Positions 47,965 through 58,573 of a stretch of 64,000 nt of DNA are shown here, in pieces. Each line of letters starts with the position of its first letter. The first letter of the stretch is position 1. The DNA comes from Sulfuricella denitrificans (GTDB taxonomy: Bacteria; Pseudomonadota; Gammaproteobacteria; Burkholderiales; Sulfuricellaceae): positions 59,793 to 123,792 of the forward strand of contig NSJJ01000011.1 in NCBI GenBank assembly GCA_002632355.1, written 5' to 3'. The notes beneath the pieces were generated by a model. It was not told where the DNA came from, searched no databases, and saw only the letters and a program-made list of their open reading frames with translations. The position numbers and the translations under genes were made by a program.

Positions 47965-49422
47965 CTATTTACGCCAGAAGGCCGGGGTAAAAAGAATCAG
48001 CAAGGTAAATAACTCCAACCGACCCAGCAGCATGGTAAAAGTACAGACCCAGGTCTGGAAATCCGACAATACTGCATAGTTAGTCGCAGGCCCTACCTGA
48101 TTCAGGCCGGGGCCGGTGTTGTTGATCGTGGCGACAATAGCCGAGAAAGCAGTGATGATATCAAGCCCGGAAGCCGTCATGATCAACGTCAGGGAAACAA
48201 TGCTTGCGACATAAATAAACAGAAAAGCCAGCACCGCATAAATAATTTTGTTCGGCACGACCTGGCCGCCCAGCTTGGTGGGCATGACGCCATTGGGATG
48301 CAACAATTTTTTCATTTCCCGATACACCTGCTTGTAAAGAATCTGGGCACGAATCATTTTAATCCCCCCCCCCGTAGATCCCGAGCTGGAGGCAAAACTG
48401 CACAGAAACAGCATCCACAAGGGTGCAAAGGCAGGCCACAAACTGTAGTCCGTGTTGGCAAATCCGGTCGTGGTTGCGATTGATACCGTATTGAAAACGG
48501 CAAAACGCAAGGCGGTAATGAAATCCGGATAGACATCCATCAGCCGCAAGTAAATGGCAAGTCCAAGCGCACTGATCAAGGTCACTCCGAGGAATAGACG
48601 GGCCTCCGGATCATGGCGGTAAGGAGAAAAACTCCGGCCCCGCCAGGCCGTGAAATGAGAGGCGAAATTGATCCCGGCAATGAGCATGAATACGCTAGTA
48701 GTCGCCTCGATCAATGGCGAATCGAAATAGGCGAAACTGTCGTCATGGGAAGAAAAGCCCCCCAGACCCATGGTAGAAAAGGCGTGGATAACGGCATCGA
48801 ACCAGCTCATCCCGGCCCAACGAAAAGAAAGCATACAGGCCACAGTGATGCCGGCATAAACCAGCCACAACCCCTTGGCAGTTTCTGTAATACGCGGCGT
48901 AAGCTGACTGTCCTTCATTGGGCCGGGCGTCTCTGCCTTGTAGAGCTGGCGCCCACCGATTCCGAGGAGAGGGAGAACGGCCACAGCCAGAACGATCAAG
49001 CCCATGCCCCCAAGCCAGACCAGCTCGGTACGCCACAGATTGATCGATGGCGGCAAGCTGTCCAGGCCCGACAAGACCGTTGCGCCACTTGTGGTAAGAC
49101 CGGAAATCGTCTCGAAATAAGCATCTGTAAAACTCAGTTCGGGCAGATATACCATCAAGGGGATGGTGGCAAAGGCAGCCAGAGATGACCAGATCAACAC
49201 CACCAGAAGAAACCCGTCACGGATTTTAAGCTCACGTTTGGCGCGGCGGGTTGTCCACCACGATAAAAGGCCCGTAAGAAACGTTGCGCCCATGGCATCA
49301 TCATAGGCATTCATGGCGCCATCCTGAAGCCACCAGGAAAGCGCCAGTGGGGCCAGCATGGTCAGGCTGAAAAGCATGGTGACCATGCCCAGCACGTGCA
49401 TGATTGGGAAAAACCGGTTCAT
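47965..49422 (-). CDS. trkH: Trk potassium uptake membrane subunit
   Basis: 485 residues with the four M1-P-M2 repeats of TrkH/KtrB. Selectivity-filter-like loops are TTSGATVLSG, STMGLGGFSSHD, ATTTGFANTDY and NNTGPGLNQVGP. It imports K+ with TrkA as cytoplasmic gate. The stop of trkA shares base 49422 with its start. Confidence 0.93.
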   Translation of the reverse strand: MNRFFPIMHVLGMVTMLFSLTMLAPLALSWWLQDGAMNAYDDAMGATFLTGLLSWWTTRRAKRELKIRDGFLLVVLIWSSLAAFATIPLMVYLPELSFTDAYFETISGLTTSGATVLSGLDSLPPSINLWRTELVWLGGMGLIVLAVAVLPLLGIGGRQLYKAETPGPMKDSQLTPRITETAKGLWLVYAGITVACMLSFRWAGMSWFDAVIHAFSTMGLGGFSSHDDSFAYFDSPLIEATTSVFMLIAGINFASHFTAWRGRSFSPYRHDPEARLFLGVTLISALGLAIYLRLMDVYPDFITALRFAVFNTVSIATTTGFANTDYSLWPAFAPLWMLFLCSFASSSGSTGGGIKMIRAQILYKQVYREMKKLLHPNGVMPTKLGGQVVPNKIIYAVLAFLFIYVASIVSLTLIMTASGLDIITAFSAIVATINNTGPGLNQVGPATNYAVLSDFQTWVCTFTMLLGRLELFTLLILFTPAFWRK

Positions 49423-50798
49423 CAGAAGAATCCGATATCGACCTGGAACAATTTTTCGACTTTGGAAATCATCTGTTTGTTGATCACGAACAGAATGACA
49501 TGATCCTCGCTCTCGATGATCGTGTCGTGATGTGCGATGATGACCTGGTCGCCGCGCACGATGGCGCCGATGGTGGCGCCTCGCGGCAAGTCTACCTGCT
49601 CCACGCTCTTGCCCACCACTCTGGAGGTCTTGGCATCGCCATGAGCAATCGCTTCCAACGCCTCTGCGGCCCCGCGCCGTAAGGAATGAACGACAGCCAT
49701 GTCGCCACGCCGTACATGCGCCAGCAGGCTGCCAATGGTGGCCTGGGCGGGGGAAATGGCAATGTCGATACGGCCGCTTTCCACCAGGTCAACATAGGCA
49801 CTGCGGTTGATCAGCGCAATCACCTTGCGGGCACCCATGCGCTTGGCGAGCAGGGCTGCCATGATATTGGTTTCGTCATCATTGGTGAGCGCACAAAAAA
49901 CGTCCATGTCCTCGACATTTTCGGCTTGCAGCAGATCCGGGTCGGTAGCACTGCCAAAAAGCACCAGAGAACTGTGCAGATCGGCGGCAAGGCGCTCGCT
50001 GTTCTTCTTGTTGTGATCGATCAGTTTGACCTGGTAACGTTCCTCCAGGCTTTGGGCAAGACGCCGGCCAATATTGCCCCCACCCGCAATCATTACCCGC
50101 TTTGCGGCTTTGTCCAACTGGCGCATTTCCCGCATGACCACGCGAATATTTTCAGCCGCCGCCACGAAAAACACCTCGTCCTCAGCCTCGATAACCGTGG
50201 TGCCTTCCGGGATAATAGGGCGGTCCTTGCGGAAAATCGCTGCCACACGCGTATCGATGTTCGGCATGTGCTTGCGCAGATACTGCAATTCATGGCCGAC
50301 CAGCGGCCCGCCGTGAAAAGCCTTGACCGCCCCGAGCTTAACCTTGCCTTCGGCAAAATCGAGTACCTGTAAGGCTTCGGGATATTCGATCAGTTTATAA
50401 ATATAGTCCGTCAGCACTTCTTCAGGACTGATGATGTAATCCACGGCAAAGTTTTCCGTGGAACAAATACTGTCTTTTTGCTGAAGATAATCGGCGCAAC
50501 GAATACGCGCGATTTTGGTAGGCGTGTTGAACAACGTCGCCGCCAGCTTGCATGCAACCAGGTTGGTTTCGTCGCTTTGCGTCACCGCCAGCAACATATC
50601 GGCATCTTCGATGCCGGCCTGACGCAGTACCGAAGGATGAGACCCGAACCCATGTACGGTGCGCAGATCGAAGCGATCCTGCAGATTCTGCAGCTTGGTC
50701 GCATCGATATCCACGACGGTAATATCGTTTGACTCCCTTACCAGGTTTTCAGCTACAGAAGCGCCCACCTGGCCGGCGCCAAGAATCACGATTTTCAC
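49422..50798 (-). CDS. trkA: Trk potassium uptake regulatory NAD-binding subunit
   Basis: 458 residues in two halves, each an RCK-N Rossmann domain (MKIVILGAGQVGASVAENL at the start, VMIAGGGNIGRRLAQSL near 232) followed by an RCK-C domain. It gates TrkH in response to nucleotides. It follows ntrX after 66 bases, an association seen in many Alpha- and Betaproteobacteria. Confidence 0.95.
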   Translation of the reverse strand: MKIVILGAGQVGASVAENLVRESNDITVVDIDATKLQNLQDRFDLRTVHGFGSHPSVLRQAGIEDADMLLAVTQSDETNLVACKLAATLFNTPTKIARIRCADYLQQKDSICSTENFAVDYIISPEEVLTDYIYKLIEYPEALQVLDFAEGKVKLGAVKAFHGGPLVGHELQYLRKHMPNIDTRVAAIFRKDRPIIPEGTTVIEAEDEVFFVAAAENIRVVMREMRQLDKAAKRVMIAGGGNIGRRLAQSLEERYQVKLIDHNKKNSERLAADLHSSLVLFGSATDPDLLQAENVEDMDVFCALTNDDETNIMAALLAKRMGARKVIALINRSAYVDLVESGRIDIAISPAQATIGSLLAHVRRGDMAVVHSLRRGAAEALEAIAHGDAKTSRVVGKSVEQVDLPRGATIGAIVRGDQVIIAHHDTIIESEDHVILFVINKQMISKVEKLFQVDIGFF

Positions 50799-50864
50799 TT
50801 GTGAAATACCTGGGAGAAAGGAATAGCGAAGTTTAAGCTTTTAGCAACAGCACGGCCAGCAGCA

Positions 50865-52127
50865 TTACTCCTTGCGGGAGAATTTCACGCCCAGCTGCTT
50901 CAGCTTGCGGTAGAGATGGGTGCGCTCGAGGCCGACATTTTCTGCCACCCGGCTCATGTTTCCGCCGGCCTTGGCAATATGGTGCTCGAAGTAGGCGCGC
51001 TCGAAGATATCGCGCACTTCACGCAAGGGCATGTCCAGCGGCAAGCCCAGAGAAGCCTCAGCAACCTCGGGGGGGCCGAACTGGGCCAGCACCCGGCTCA
51101 CATCCTGATGCGAAATTTCCTCATTCAGGCTGGTCAATGCCAACGTTTTCACCACATTATTGAGCTGCGCCAGATTCCCTGGCCAGTTGTCATTGCGCAG
51201 GACATTCAGTGCGGCAACGCTAAAATGCCGCGGGGGCGCCTCTTTAGACTCGACATAATTTGCCAGCGTACGGTTGGCCAAGTCGGGAATATCCTCGCGA
51301 TGCTCGCGCAAGGGCGGCATGCTCAGGGTTAAACCACTCAACCCCTGGTACAGTCCTGGGTCAAAAATCCCCTGCTCCACCAAGCGAGGCAATACCTCGC
51401 TTGCCGCACAAATCAGGCGAATATTGCTTTTTTCCAGCTTGCTCAGCACAAACAGCAAACTTTTCTGCTCCTGTTTATTGAGCGTGGCGATTTCTGCCAT
51501 AAAAAGCAAACCATCACGCGCCTGGCTCAATACCTCAAGCGGATCTCCCGTCAGCCAGGCGGTTGTTTCGGGTGCCACGAATGGTGTATTGGGCCGATGC
51601 AGCAAACGTGCGCACAGCTCCGCTCCACCCCCTCTTTCTGTCAGGAGCAACAGCGGGACACCAAGATTCGCCACCTGCTCCAGCCGCTGCTCCAGCTCCC
51701 GTACCACAGCACTCTTGCCAAGGCTGGACAAGCCAAGACCACTCTGGATCTCGGCTTCGCCACGCTTAAGGGCGCGCTTGACGGTCGCCAGTAACTTCTG
51801 TAAAGCAATTGGCTTCTCCAGGAAATCGAACGCGCCAATTCGCGTCGCCTCGACAGCGGTATCGATCGTTCCATGCCCCGACATCATCACCACCGGCATG
51901 GTAAGAAGTCCGGAACTGGCCCACTCCTTAAGCAAGGTAATACCATCACTGTCGGGCATCCAGATATCCAGCAACACCAGTTCGGGGCGCCCCTGTGCGC
52001 GAATCTCGCGAGCCGCAGTGGCATTCTCCGCCAGCCTGACCTGATAACCCTCGTCTTCCAGAATCTCTCGCAACAGTTCCCGGATTCCTGCTTCATCATC
52101 GACCACCAGAATCTGATTGGTGTTCAT
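50865..52127 (-). CDS. ntrX: NtrX-like response regulator with degenerate AAA+ domain
   Basis: 420 residues from the ATG at 52127, which overlaps the ntrY stop (TAATG); the frame open to 52178 would overlap ntrY much more. Receiver: DDE at 10-12, phospho-acceptor D54 in LLDIWMPDSDG. The middle domain aligns with NtrC-type ATPases but Walker A is replaced by TERGGGAE (163-170), Walker B is LLFMAEI (Asp lost), the GAFTGA loop is absent and the Arg-finger region reads FDPGLYQGL. A Fis-type helix-turn-helix ends the protein (VAENVGLERTHLYRKLKQL). It should bind DNA but not remodel sigma-54 polymerase. Confidence 0.88.
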   Translation of the reverse strand: MNTNQILVVDDEAGIRELLREILEDEGYQVRLAENATAAREIRAQGRPELVLLDIWMPDSDGITLLKEWASSGLLTMPVVMMSGHGTIDTAVEATRIGAFDFLEKPIALQKLLATVKRALKRGEAEIQSGLGLSSLGKSAVVRELEQRLEQVANLGVPLLLLTERGGGAELCARLLHRPNTPFVAPETTAWLTGDPLEVLSQARDGLLFMAEIATLNKQEQKSLLFVLSKLEKSNIRLICAASEVLPRLVEQGIFDPGLYQGLSGLTLSMPPLREHREDIPDLANRTLANYVESKEAPPRHFSVAALNVLRNDNWPGNLAQLNNVVKTLALTSLNEEISHQDVSRVLAQFGPPEVAEASLGLPLDMPLREVRDIFERAYFEHHIAKAGGNMSRVAENVGLERTHLYRKLKQLGVKFSRKE

Positions 52128-54271
52128 TAAGCATTGACTCCCTGACTCATTTCTCCAGTACACGGCAACTGGATACATACTCGTGCCCCGTGCGGCTCTA
52201 TATTCTGCGCCATAATCCGGCCTCTATGTTCATCCACGATTTTCTTCACGATTGCCAGACCCAGCCCTGTTCCTTTGGGTTTGGTGGTCATATAGGGCTC
52301 AAACAGGCGCCCCATGAGCGCCTCCGGAAAGCCCTTGCCATTATCCTCGATCCACCAGCGCACGGTGGCACTATCCATCCGCTCGGTTCGCACCCGGATC
52401 TCGGCACGGGGCTGATCGGCCAGGGCATCCTCTGCATTGCGCATCAGGTTGTGCATCACCTGACGCAGCAGGGCCGCATCGCCCTCTATCGGCGGCAAAT
52501 CGGGTGCCAGTGCGACATCGATGCGAACGCCTGAAGACTCATAAAGTGTAAGCACCTCTCGCACCAGCAGATTCAAATCCAGGCGAGCCAGATTGAGCTG
52601 AGGCGAACGCGCATATTCGGCAAACGCATCCACCATGCTTTTCAATGCGGCCACCTGATTCACAATGGTATGCGTGGAACGGGACAATACTTCGGCGTCG
52701 CTTTGGCTCAATTTGTCAGACAGCTTCCGCTCCAGGCGCTCCGCGGAGAGCTGGATTGGCGTCAACGGGTTCTTGATCTCATGAGCCAGTCGCCTGGCCA
52801 CCTCACCCCATGCCGCATCCCGCTGGGCCTGCAGGAGATGCGTAATATCATCGAAAACCACGACATGCCCATTATCCACAGCACCGGGCAGACGGGTACC
52901 CCGCACCAGCAACACCTGATTCCCTGTGCTGCCTGCAAATTCGATCTGCTGCTGCCACTCCTTGTTGTCGGACGCATCGAAATACTGGTCGATTGCGTGT
53001 GCCAGGGGTTGCAAAACGATGTCACGGCTCCCCCACGAGAGCAAAGGCAGACCGCGCATTCCACTCAAATCAGAACCAAGAATCTCGCCTGCGCGCGGGT
53101 TGGCAGCGCGCAAGTGCAATTTTTCATCAAAGGTCAGCACCCCTGATGAAAGATGGGCCAGGATACTTTCAAGATATACCTTGGCGGCTTCGAGCTGCTG
53201 CTGTTTTCTCTCCACTGTTGCGCTTGCATCTGCCAGCTGGCGCGTCATGCGGTTGAAAGAAAGCGTCAAGGCCCCCAGTTCATCACGACTTTGTACCGGA
53301 TTGATCTGGGTAAAATCCCCCTTGGCAATGGCCCGAGTGCTTTCCGCCAGCAAACCTAGCGGCGCCGACAGCTTCTGCGACAGCACAAACGCCAGCGCAA
53401 TAGCCGAGAGCAATGTCAGCAACAAGGTCAAGGTCAGCGTCATGCCATAAATACGTTTCAACCCGAGACGGGAATAGGAGAGTTCCTGATAGTCGCGATA
53501 AACCGCCTGGACAGTTTCTGCATCGCTGGCCAGTCGCTTGGGTACCGGCTGCAATAATTGCAGGATGCGCATATCCTCGCTCAGGGTAAGAACATTTACG
53601 GGTAGCACCACCCGTAAGTACAGGCCCTTGCCGGTAATCGGCTCAATGACGCTGAAAGGTTGCTGCTGGCGTACCTGACGCAGAATGGAAGGACTTGGCA
53701 TATCGGGCAGAAAACTGGCATTTTCTCCGCCTGAAACCGCAAGGACCTTGCCGCGCGAACTGAATAGCGTTGCCTCTTGCACCCCGATCTGCTCGCGCAA
53801 ACGATTAAGCTGAGTAAGGTGTTCGCTTACCGGATCATCCGATAGCGACAGCGCCATGACCTCACCTTTCTTCACTAGATCCTGAAGCAGGTTTTCCAGT
53901 GCACTCTGTCCCAGGCTCAGGCCACCCTCAAGGGCATTATCCACCCGTACATCGAACCAGGACTCGATGCTCTTGTTAAGAAACTGCACCGAAACGCCAT
54001 ATACCAAAGCACCTGGTAAAAGTGCCATAAGCGCGAACATCCACAGTAGACGCAGGGTCAGCTTGGTGCCGAACACGCGCTGCTTGAGTTTTTTCCACAA
54101 AACCCACAGTTGATAACCGACCAGCGCCATCAGCGCCACAGCGACGCCGAGGTTCAGGACCAGCAGCAACGTATAATTCTGGGAAAATGCGGCGGTGTTG
54201 CTACTGGCGCGAGAAAGCAGAAACAGCAGTGCCGTGCCCAGAGCAACCGCCAGAAATACTACATATTTCAT
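52127..54271 (-). CDS. ntrY: NtrY-like membrane sensor histidine kinase
   Basis: 714 residues. Membrane helices in the first 110 residues and near 280-305 bracket a periplasmic region. A HAMP domain (about 300-355, SAPLGLLAESTRAIAKGDF) and a PAS domain (about 370-480) follow. The HisKA box reads VARRLAHEIKNPLTPIQLSA, followed by HATPase motifs (LMRNAEDALADQPR, IEDNGKGFPE, GTGLGLAIVKKI). Partner of NtrX in nitrogen, redox or envelope control. Confidence 0.93.
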   Translation of the reverse strand: MKYVVFLAVALGTALLFLLSRASSNTAAFSQNYTLLLVLNLGVAVALMALVGYQLWVLWKKLKQRVFGTKLTLRLLWMFALMALLPGALVYGVSVQFLNKSIESWFDVRVDNALEGGLSLGQSALENLLQDLVKKGEVMALSLSDDPVSEHLTQLNRLREQIGVQEATLFSSRGKVLAVSGGENASFLPDMPSPSILRQVRQQQPFSVIEPITGKGLYLRVVLPVNVLTLSEDMRILQLLQPVPKRLASDAETVQAVYRDYQELSYSRLGLKRIYGMTLTLTLLLTLLSAIALAFVLSQKLSAPLGLLAESTRAIAKGDFTQINPVQSRDELGALTLSFNRMTRQLADASATVERKQQQLEAAKVYLESILAHLSSGVLTFDEKLHLRAANPRAGEILGSDLSGMRGLPLLSWGSRDIVLQPLAHAIDQYFDASDNKEWQQQIEFAGSTGNQVLLVRGTRLPGAVDNGHVVVFDDITHLLQAQRDAAWGEVARRLAHEIKNPLTPIQLSAERLERKLSDKLSQSDAEVLSRSTHTIVNQVAALKSMVDAFAEYARSPQLNLARLDLNLLVREVLTLYESSGVRIDVALAPDLPPIEGDAALLRQVMHNLMRNAEDALADQPRAEIRVRTERMDSATVRWWIEDNGKGFPEALMGRLFEPYMTTKPKGTGLGLAIVKKIVDEHRGRIMAQNIEPHGARVCIQLPCTGEMSQGVNA

Positions 54272-54278
54272 CGATCAT

Positions 54279-54857
54279 TCAAGGCGTTAATGTCCACGTA
54301 AACCATTCCGACTCCAGGCTCCAGTCCTTGGATGCCAGGGCATTTACTTGCAGCGGCTTGGGCAATTGTGAGGCATCCAGTTTCATGCGCAGTCGCGCTT
54401 CATAACTGTAGCGTTTTCTGAGCTGGGGCCGCTCCACTACGCGCCACTCCTGAATATGGCCCAGTTCACTCTTGAGCTCGGCCAAAGACGCAAAACTTTT
54501 TTGCTGCTCCTGATGCTGCAACCGGTACTGTTTGGTCAGGGCATGATAACTGATGCGAAACTGTCGCTGGGCACTGGAAATATTTTCATCCAGCCAGTAC
54601 CAGCGCGGGCGATTCAGCTCGAATTCAACTACAAAATTGAGAGGAACGCCTTTGTTGAGGGCTTCCTCGACCGCCTGGCTGAAATTCAGCTCGAAATCCG
54701 CCTTGAGCTGGTAAACTTCATCCACCATGTCCAGCTCTGCAGCCTTGACCTGAATACCTGTTTCCGCCCAAACGCTTGTCGCCATACATAACAACAGCAT
54801 GGCCAGTAAACGCTGAAAACTAGATTTTGGTGAGAAGGGCGTAATAAAAGCCATCAT
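54279..54857 (-). CDS. Exported DUF4390-family protein
   Basis: 192 residues if started at the ATG pair at 54857/54854, which puts a signal peptide first (LLAMLLLCMATSVWA) and overlaps the 3' end of rsmB by about 38 bases. The frame is open to 55034 but that part lies inside rsmB and looks like shadow. The mature part is a beta-rich DUF4390 domain (VYQLKADFELNFSQAVEEAL, FVVEFELNRPRWYWLDE). The gene regularly stands between rsmB and ntrY in Betaproteobacteria. Function unknown, periplasmic. Confidence 0.8.
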   Translation of the reverse strand: MMAFITPFSPKSSFQRLLAMLLLCMATSVWAETGIQVKAAELDMVDEVYQLKADFELNFSQAVEEALNKGVPLNFVVEFELNRPRWYWLDENISSAQRQFRISYHALTKQYRLQHQEQQKSFASLAELKSELGHIQEWRVVERPQLRKRYSYEARLRMKLDASQLPKPLQVNALASKDWSLESEWFTWTLTP

Positions 54858-56094
54858 GGTCACGGTTAGGTAAAAGTTGCATATCCAGCGCAGCGGACTC
54901 CGGTAAAGGCAGTAGCAGGGCGTCGTCATGATGCGCGAGAAACGTCTCGATCTGCTGATGATTTTCTTCGGCGAACACGGAGCAGGTAGCGTACAGCAAT
55001 TTACCACCTTGCTCCAGGCATTGCCACAAAGCATCCATTATCTGAGCCTGCTGCAGGGCAAACTGTGCAATATCACTATCGCGACGCAGCCACTTGATAT
55101 CGGGGTGACGCCGCACCACGCCGGAAGCGCTGCACGGCACATCTGCAAGAATGCGCTGGAATTTTTCACCGTCTTGCCAAAGAGACGGCTGGGCAGCATC
55201 ACCCACCAAGCATTTGGCCTGTAATCCCAGGCGTCCCAGATTCTGCTCCACTTTCTGCAGGCGCCTGGGATCGCAATCCAGCGCGGTCAGCGAAACATCT
55301 GCCATTTCCAGCAAATGGGCGGTCTTGCCGCCAGGCGCTGCGCAGGCATCCAGCACTCGCATGCCATCGCGGACATCTAGCAGGCCTGCAGCAAGCTGTG
55401 CGCCCCCGTCCTGCACCGAGACCAGGCCCTGGCTGAAGCCAGGCAACTTGTCGACCGCAAGCGGCCGCTCCAGAAGAATGCCAGAAATACCAACTGCACG
55501 AGCGGCTATCCCGGTCTCGGCAAGCTGCACCAGATATGCCGCGACGCTCACCTTGCGGCGGTTTACCCGCAAAGTCATGGGAGGGTGCAGGTTGCCGGCC
55601 ATCAGGATTTGTTCCCATGAATCCGGATACTGGCTACGCAGCTTGTCTACCCACCACTGGGGATGAGAAAAACGGCCTTCATCGCTGGATGTATCTGCAT
55701 CAAAAAGTAAGCGCTCACGTTGCCGCAGAAAATTACGTAATACAGCATTCACCAGACCCTTGGCGGAAGTCTTGCGCAGCGCCTGGGTGGTCTTGACCGC
55801 ATGATCCACGATGGCATAGGGCTGTGCTTGAGTATAGGCCAGCTGATAAAGTGCGGTCAGCAGCAGAAATCGAACACTCTCATCATGCAACGGCTTCTGC
55901 AACAGCCTGGAAAGAACAGCCTGCAACGGGCCAAAATGGCGTAACGTGCCATAGCTCAAGTCCTGCAGCTGGGCGCGCTGCTGCGGTGTCAGCCTGGGGT
56001 TTCGTTCAAGCGTGGATTGAAGCACCTGGTTCAGATTGCGCCCGGCAAAAACCTGGGCAACCGCTGCGCTTGCCAGTGGCTGAACCTCAAGCAA
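54820..56094 (-). CDS. rsmB: 16S rRNA m5C967 methyltransferase
   Basis: 424 residues. The N-terminal NusB-like domain (about 1-140) precedes a Rossmann methyltransferase: SAM motif [15 protein letters not shown], motif [18 protein letters not shown] and the catalytic cysteine motif [13 protein letters not shown]. It methylates C967 of 16S rRNA. It overlaps the htpX stop by 8 bases. Confidence 0.95.
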   Translation of the reverse strand: MLEVQPLASAAVAQVFAGRNLNQVLQSTLERNPRLTPQQRAQLQDLSYGTLRHFGPLQAVLSRLLQKPLHDESVRFLLLTALYQLAYTQAQPYAIVDHAVKTTQALRKTSAKGLVNAVLRNFLRQRERLLFDADTSSDEGRFSHPQWWVDKLRSQYPDSWEQILMAGNLHPPMTLRVNRRKVSVAAYLVQLAETGIAARAVGISGILLERPLAVDKLPGFSQGLVSVQDGGAQLAAGLLDVRDGMRVLDACAAPGGKTAHLLEMADVSLTALDCDPRRLQKVEQNLGRLGLQAKCLVGDAAQPSLWQDGEKFQRILADVPCSASGVVRRHPDIKWLRRDSDIAQFALQQAQIMDALWQCLEQGGKLLYATCSVFAEENHQQIETFLAHHDDALLLPLPESAALDMQLLPNRDHDGFYYALLTKI

Positions 56095-56941
56095 AACCGT
56101 GCACCATGGCCATCAAGCGTGCAACCCGCTCTTCGGTTGCAGGGTGCGTACTGAATAGACTCTTGATGCCATCTGCCGATAACGGGTTGATAATCATCAT
56201 TTGTGCTGTTTCCGGATGTTGTTCGGCAGTGGGCAGAGGCAACCCCTGAGCATAACGGTGGATCTTGTCTAGCGCAGCCGCAAGTGCCTGAGGGTCTCGC
56301 GAAATTTCTGCTCCACCCCGATCCGCCTCAAATTCGCGCGAGCGGGAAATCGCCATCTGTATCAAAGCTGCGGCGATCGGCGCCATGATCATGATCAGGA
56401 TCGCAACCACCGGGTGCACGTTGCGCTCCCCGTCATGGCTGCCGCCGAACAACATGCCGAATTGAGCAATGGATGAAATGGCGCCGGCAATGGTTGCTGA
56501 AATTGTGGAAATCAGCGTATCGCGATGTTTGACGTGTGCAAGTTCATGGGCCATCACGCCACGCAACTCCCTTTCCGACAGCACCCGCATAATGCCGGTG
56601 GTGGCCGCCACCGCCGCATGCTCTGGATTACGTCCGGTGGCAAAGGCATTGGGCTGATCTTCGTCGATGACATACACGCGCGGCATCGGCAAGCCTGCAT
56701 TGTGAGACAGCTCGCGCACCAGGCGGAAAAACTGTGGCGCGCTGCTTTCATCCACTTCGCGTGCATTGTACATCCTGAGCACGGCCTGGTCGGAGAACCA
56801 GTAAGCCCAGATATTCATGCCACCAGCGAACAGCAGCGCCAGCATCATTCCTGACCGACCGCCCAGGGTTGCGCCAATCATGCCGAACAGGGCAACGATA
56901 GCCGCCATCAGAATCGTAGTTTTAAACCAGTTCCCCAGCAT
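56087..56941 (-). CDS. htpX: Membrane zinc metalloprotease HtpX
   Basis: 284 residues from the ATG at 56941, chosen for its GAGGAAC site and the standard N-terminus [12 protein letters not shown]; the frame open to 57007 adds 22 atypical residues. M48 zinc motif HELAH in [16 protein letters not shown], and the third ligand region [11 protein letters not shown]. It degrades misfolded membrane proteins. Placed between fmt and rsmB. Confidence 0.93.
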   Translation of the reverse strand: MLGNWFKTTILMAAIVALFGMIGATLGGRSGMMLALLFAGGMNIWAYWFSDQAVLRMYNAREVDESSAPQFFRLVRELSHNAGLPMPRVYVIDEDQPNAFATGRNPEHAAVAATTGIMRVLSERELRGVMAHELAHVKHRDTLISTISATIAGAISSIAQFGMLFGGSHDGERNVHPVVAILIMIMAPIAAALIQMAISRSREFEADRGGAEISRDPQALAAALDKIHRYAQGLPLPTAEQHPETAQMMIINPLSADGIKSLFSTHPATEERVARLMAMVHGFA

Positions 56942-57003
56942 TGCCTGTTCCTCAAAGTCCAAAAATATTCCCTTAAATAAAGTGGGGAAATACCATGACA
57001 AAT

Positions 57004-57936
57004 TCAAGCCAGATCGAAATGATCGCCTTTTATAACCGGATTGCCCTGTAAAAACTGTAGCGCAGACAAACGCTTCCCGCCCGCCTTCTGAATCTCTTGC
57101 AGCAGCAGGGCCCCATTGCCACAGGCGACCAAAACACCATCGCGGCCTGCGCTCAAAATTTCACCCGGTTGCCCGGACGCATCATCTCGCCTTTCAGCTT
57201 GCCAGATGCGCCAGACATCCCCTTTGAATACACACTGAGCTACAGGAAACGGATTGTATGCACGCACGGCGCGCTCAAGTATAGAAGCCGGCAGATGCCA
57301 GTCCATCCGGGCCTCAGCCTTGCTGAGTTTGGCGGCATAACTGGCCAGGCTTTCATCCTGAATCTGGATGGGCAAAGCGCCCTTTGTCATTTGATGCAGG
57401 ACCGATACAACTGCCTCTGCGCCCAGGACAGCCAGTTTGTCATGGAGCGTCTGGGCCGTATCTTTCACGTCTATAGCAAGAGGACAGCGCAACAGCATGG
57501 CGCCAGTATCCAGTCCGGCATCCATCTGCATGATGGTAATACCGGTTTCCTTGTCGCCCGCCAGAATGGCGCGCTGTATCGGAGCCGCACCACGCCAGCG
57601 CGGCAACAGGGAAGCATGAATATTGAGGCAGCCCAGGGGCGGAATGGACAACACCTCACGCGGCAAAATCAGCCCGTAGGCCGCAACTATCATTGCATCA
57701 GCCTTTTCAGCCATGAGTTGAGACTGTATTTCCGCCTGCTTCAGGCCGGAAGGCTGCAACACTTTTATATTATTTGCCAATGCCAACAATTTGACAGGGC
57801 TCATTGTCAAGCTCATTCCCCGTCCGGCAGGCCGGTCTGGCTGGGTCAAAACCAGCACCACCTCGTGACCGGCATGCAGCAACGCCTGTAGTGCCTGAGC
57901 AGAAAACTCCGGCGTACCGGCAAAAATCAATTTCAT
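57004..57936 (-). CDS. fmt: Methionyl-tRNA formyltransferase
   Basis: 310 residues. [16 protein letters not shown] at the start, the catalytic loop [20 protein letters not shown] and [15 protein letters not shown]. It formylates initiator tRNA. Its start shares base 57936 with the def stop, so the two are coupled. Confidence 0.95.
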   Translation of the reverse strand: MKLIFAGTPEFSAQALQALLHAGHEVVLVLTQPDRPAGRGMSLTMSPVKLLALANNIKVLQPSGLKQAEIQSQLMAEKADAMIVAAYGLILPREVLSIPPLGCLNIHASLLPRWRGAAPIQRAILAGDKETGITIMQMDAGLDTGAMLLRCPLAIDVKDTAQTLHDKLAVLGAEAVVSVLHQMTKGALPIQIQDESLASYAAKLSKAEARMDWHLPASILERAVRAYNPFPVAQCVFKGDVWRIWQAERRDDASGQPGEILSAGRDGVLVACGNGALLLQEIQKAGGKRLSALQFLQGNPVIKGDHFDLA

Positions 57937-58439
57937 TACATGGTCTCGCGTTGCTGCTTCTGCAGCTTGATTTTAATTCGCGTCTGCTTTAATCGTGAAA
58001 GATATTCAACAAATACTTTTCCCTGCAGATGGTCAATCTCATGCTGGATGCATACTGCCAGCAGACCGTCAGCATGCAGGGTGAAAAGTTTGCCATGGCG
58101 ATCCAGAGCCTCGACGGTAACACGCTCAGCCCGTGTGACTTTTTCATAGATGCCCGGGACAGACAAACATCCTTCTTCGCGTTCACCTTCCCCGTCGCGA
58201 GCAATAATTCTGGGGTTGATGAGTGCCATCAAATTATCATGTGACTCGGAAATGTCGATCACGATGACCTGCTTGTGCACATTCACCTGTGTGGCTGCCA
58301 GACCGATTCCCGGCGCAGCATACATCGTCTGCCCCATGTCATCGATCAACTTGCGGATTTCCGCATTGACATCCTTAACAGGGGAAGCGACCGTATGCAG
58401 GCGTTGATCAGGGTAATGCAGGATCGATAAAAGGGCCAT
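57936..58439 (-). CDS. def: Peptide deformylase
   Basis: 167 residues with the three metal-site motifs [18 protein letters not shown] and [12 protein letters not shown]. It removes the N-formyl group from nascent proteins, matching its partner fmt. First gene of a long minus-strand run; divergent from the lysM gene. Confidence 0.96.
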   Translation of the reverse strand: MALLSILHYPDQRLHTVASPVKDVNAEIRKLIDDMGQTMYAAPGIGLAATQVNVHKQVIVIDISESHDNLMALINPRIIARDGEGEREEGCLSVPGIYEKVTRAERVTVEALDRHGKLFTLHADGLLAVCIQHEIDHLQGKVFVEYLSRLKQTRIKIKLQKQQRETM

Positions 58440-58518
58440 AATTGCTTGCCTATTTAATTAATTACATGCAGAATTTAACTTAAAACCTAAGTATGGTCAG
58501 ACAGATTGACCAATAAAT

Positions 58519-58553
58519 AGAACTTCTGATTCTGGACAAACCAGAAAAGTTCT
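58519..58553 (+). other. Leader hairpin upstream of the LysM gene
   Basis: AGAACTT(58519-58525)...TTCTGG(58530-58535)-ACAAA-CCAGAA(58541-58546)AAGTTCT(58547-58553) folds into a 13-bp stem with one 4-base bulge, ending 20 bases before the start codon. There is no T-tract, so it is more likely an mRNA leader structure than a terminator. Confidence 0.45.
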
Positions 58554-58573
58554 TCACCAGAGCGAGGCGCCCT

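Noticed and set aside
50865..52127. Calling NtrX a functional sigma-54 activator
   Set aside because: Walker A, GAFTGA and Arg-finger residues are missing.
54858..55034. Extended N-terminus of the DUF4390 protein
   Set aside because: The extra 59 codons lie inside rsmB and place an unconserved Cys/Arg-rich segment before the signal peptide.
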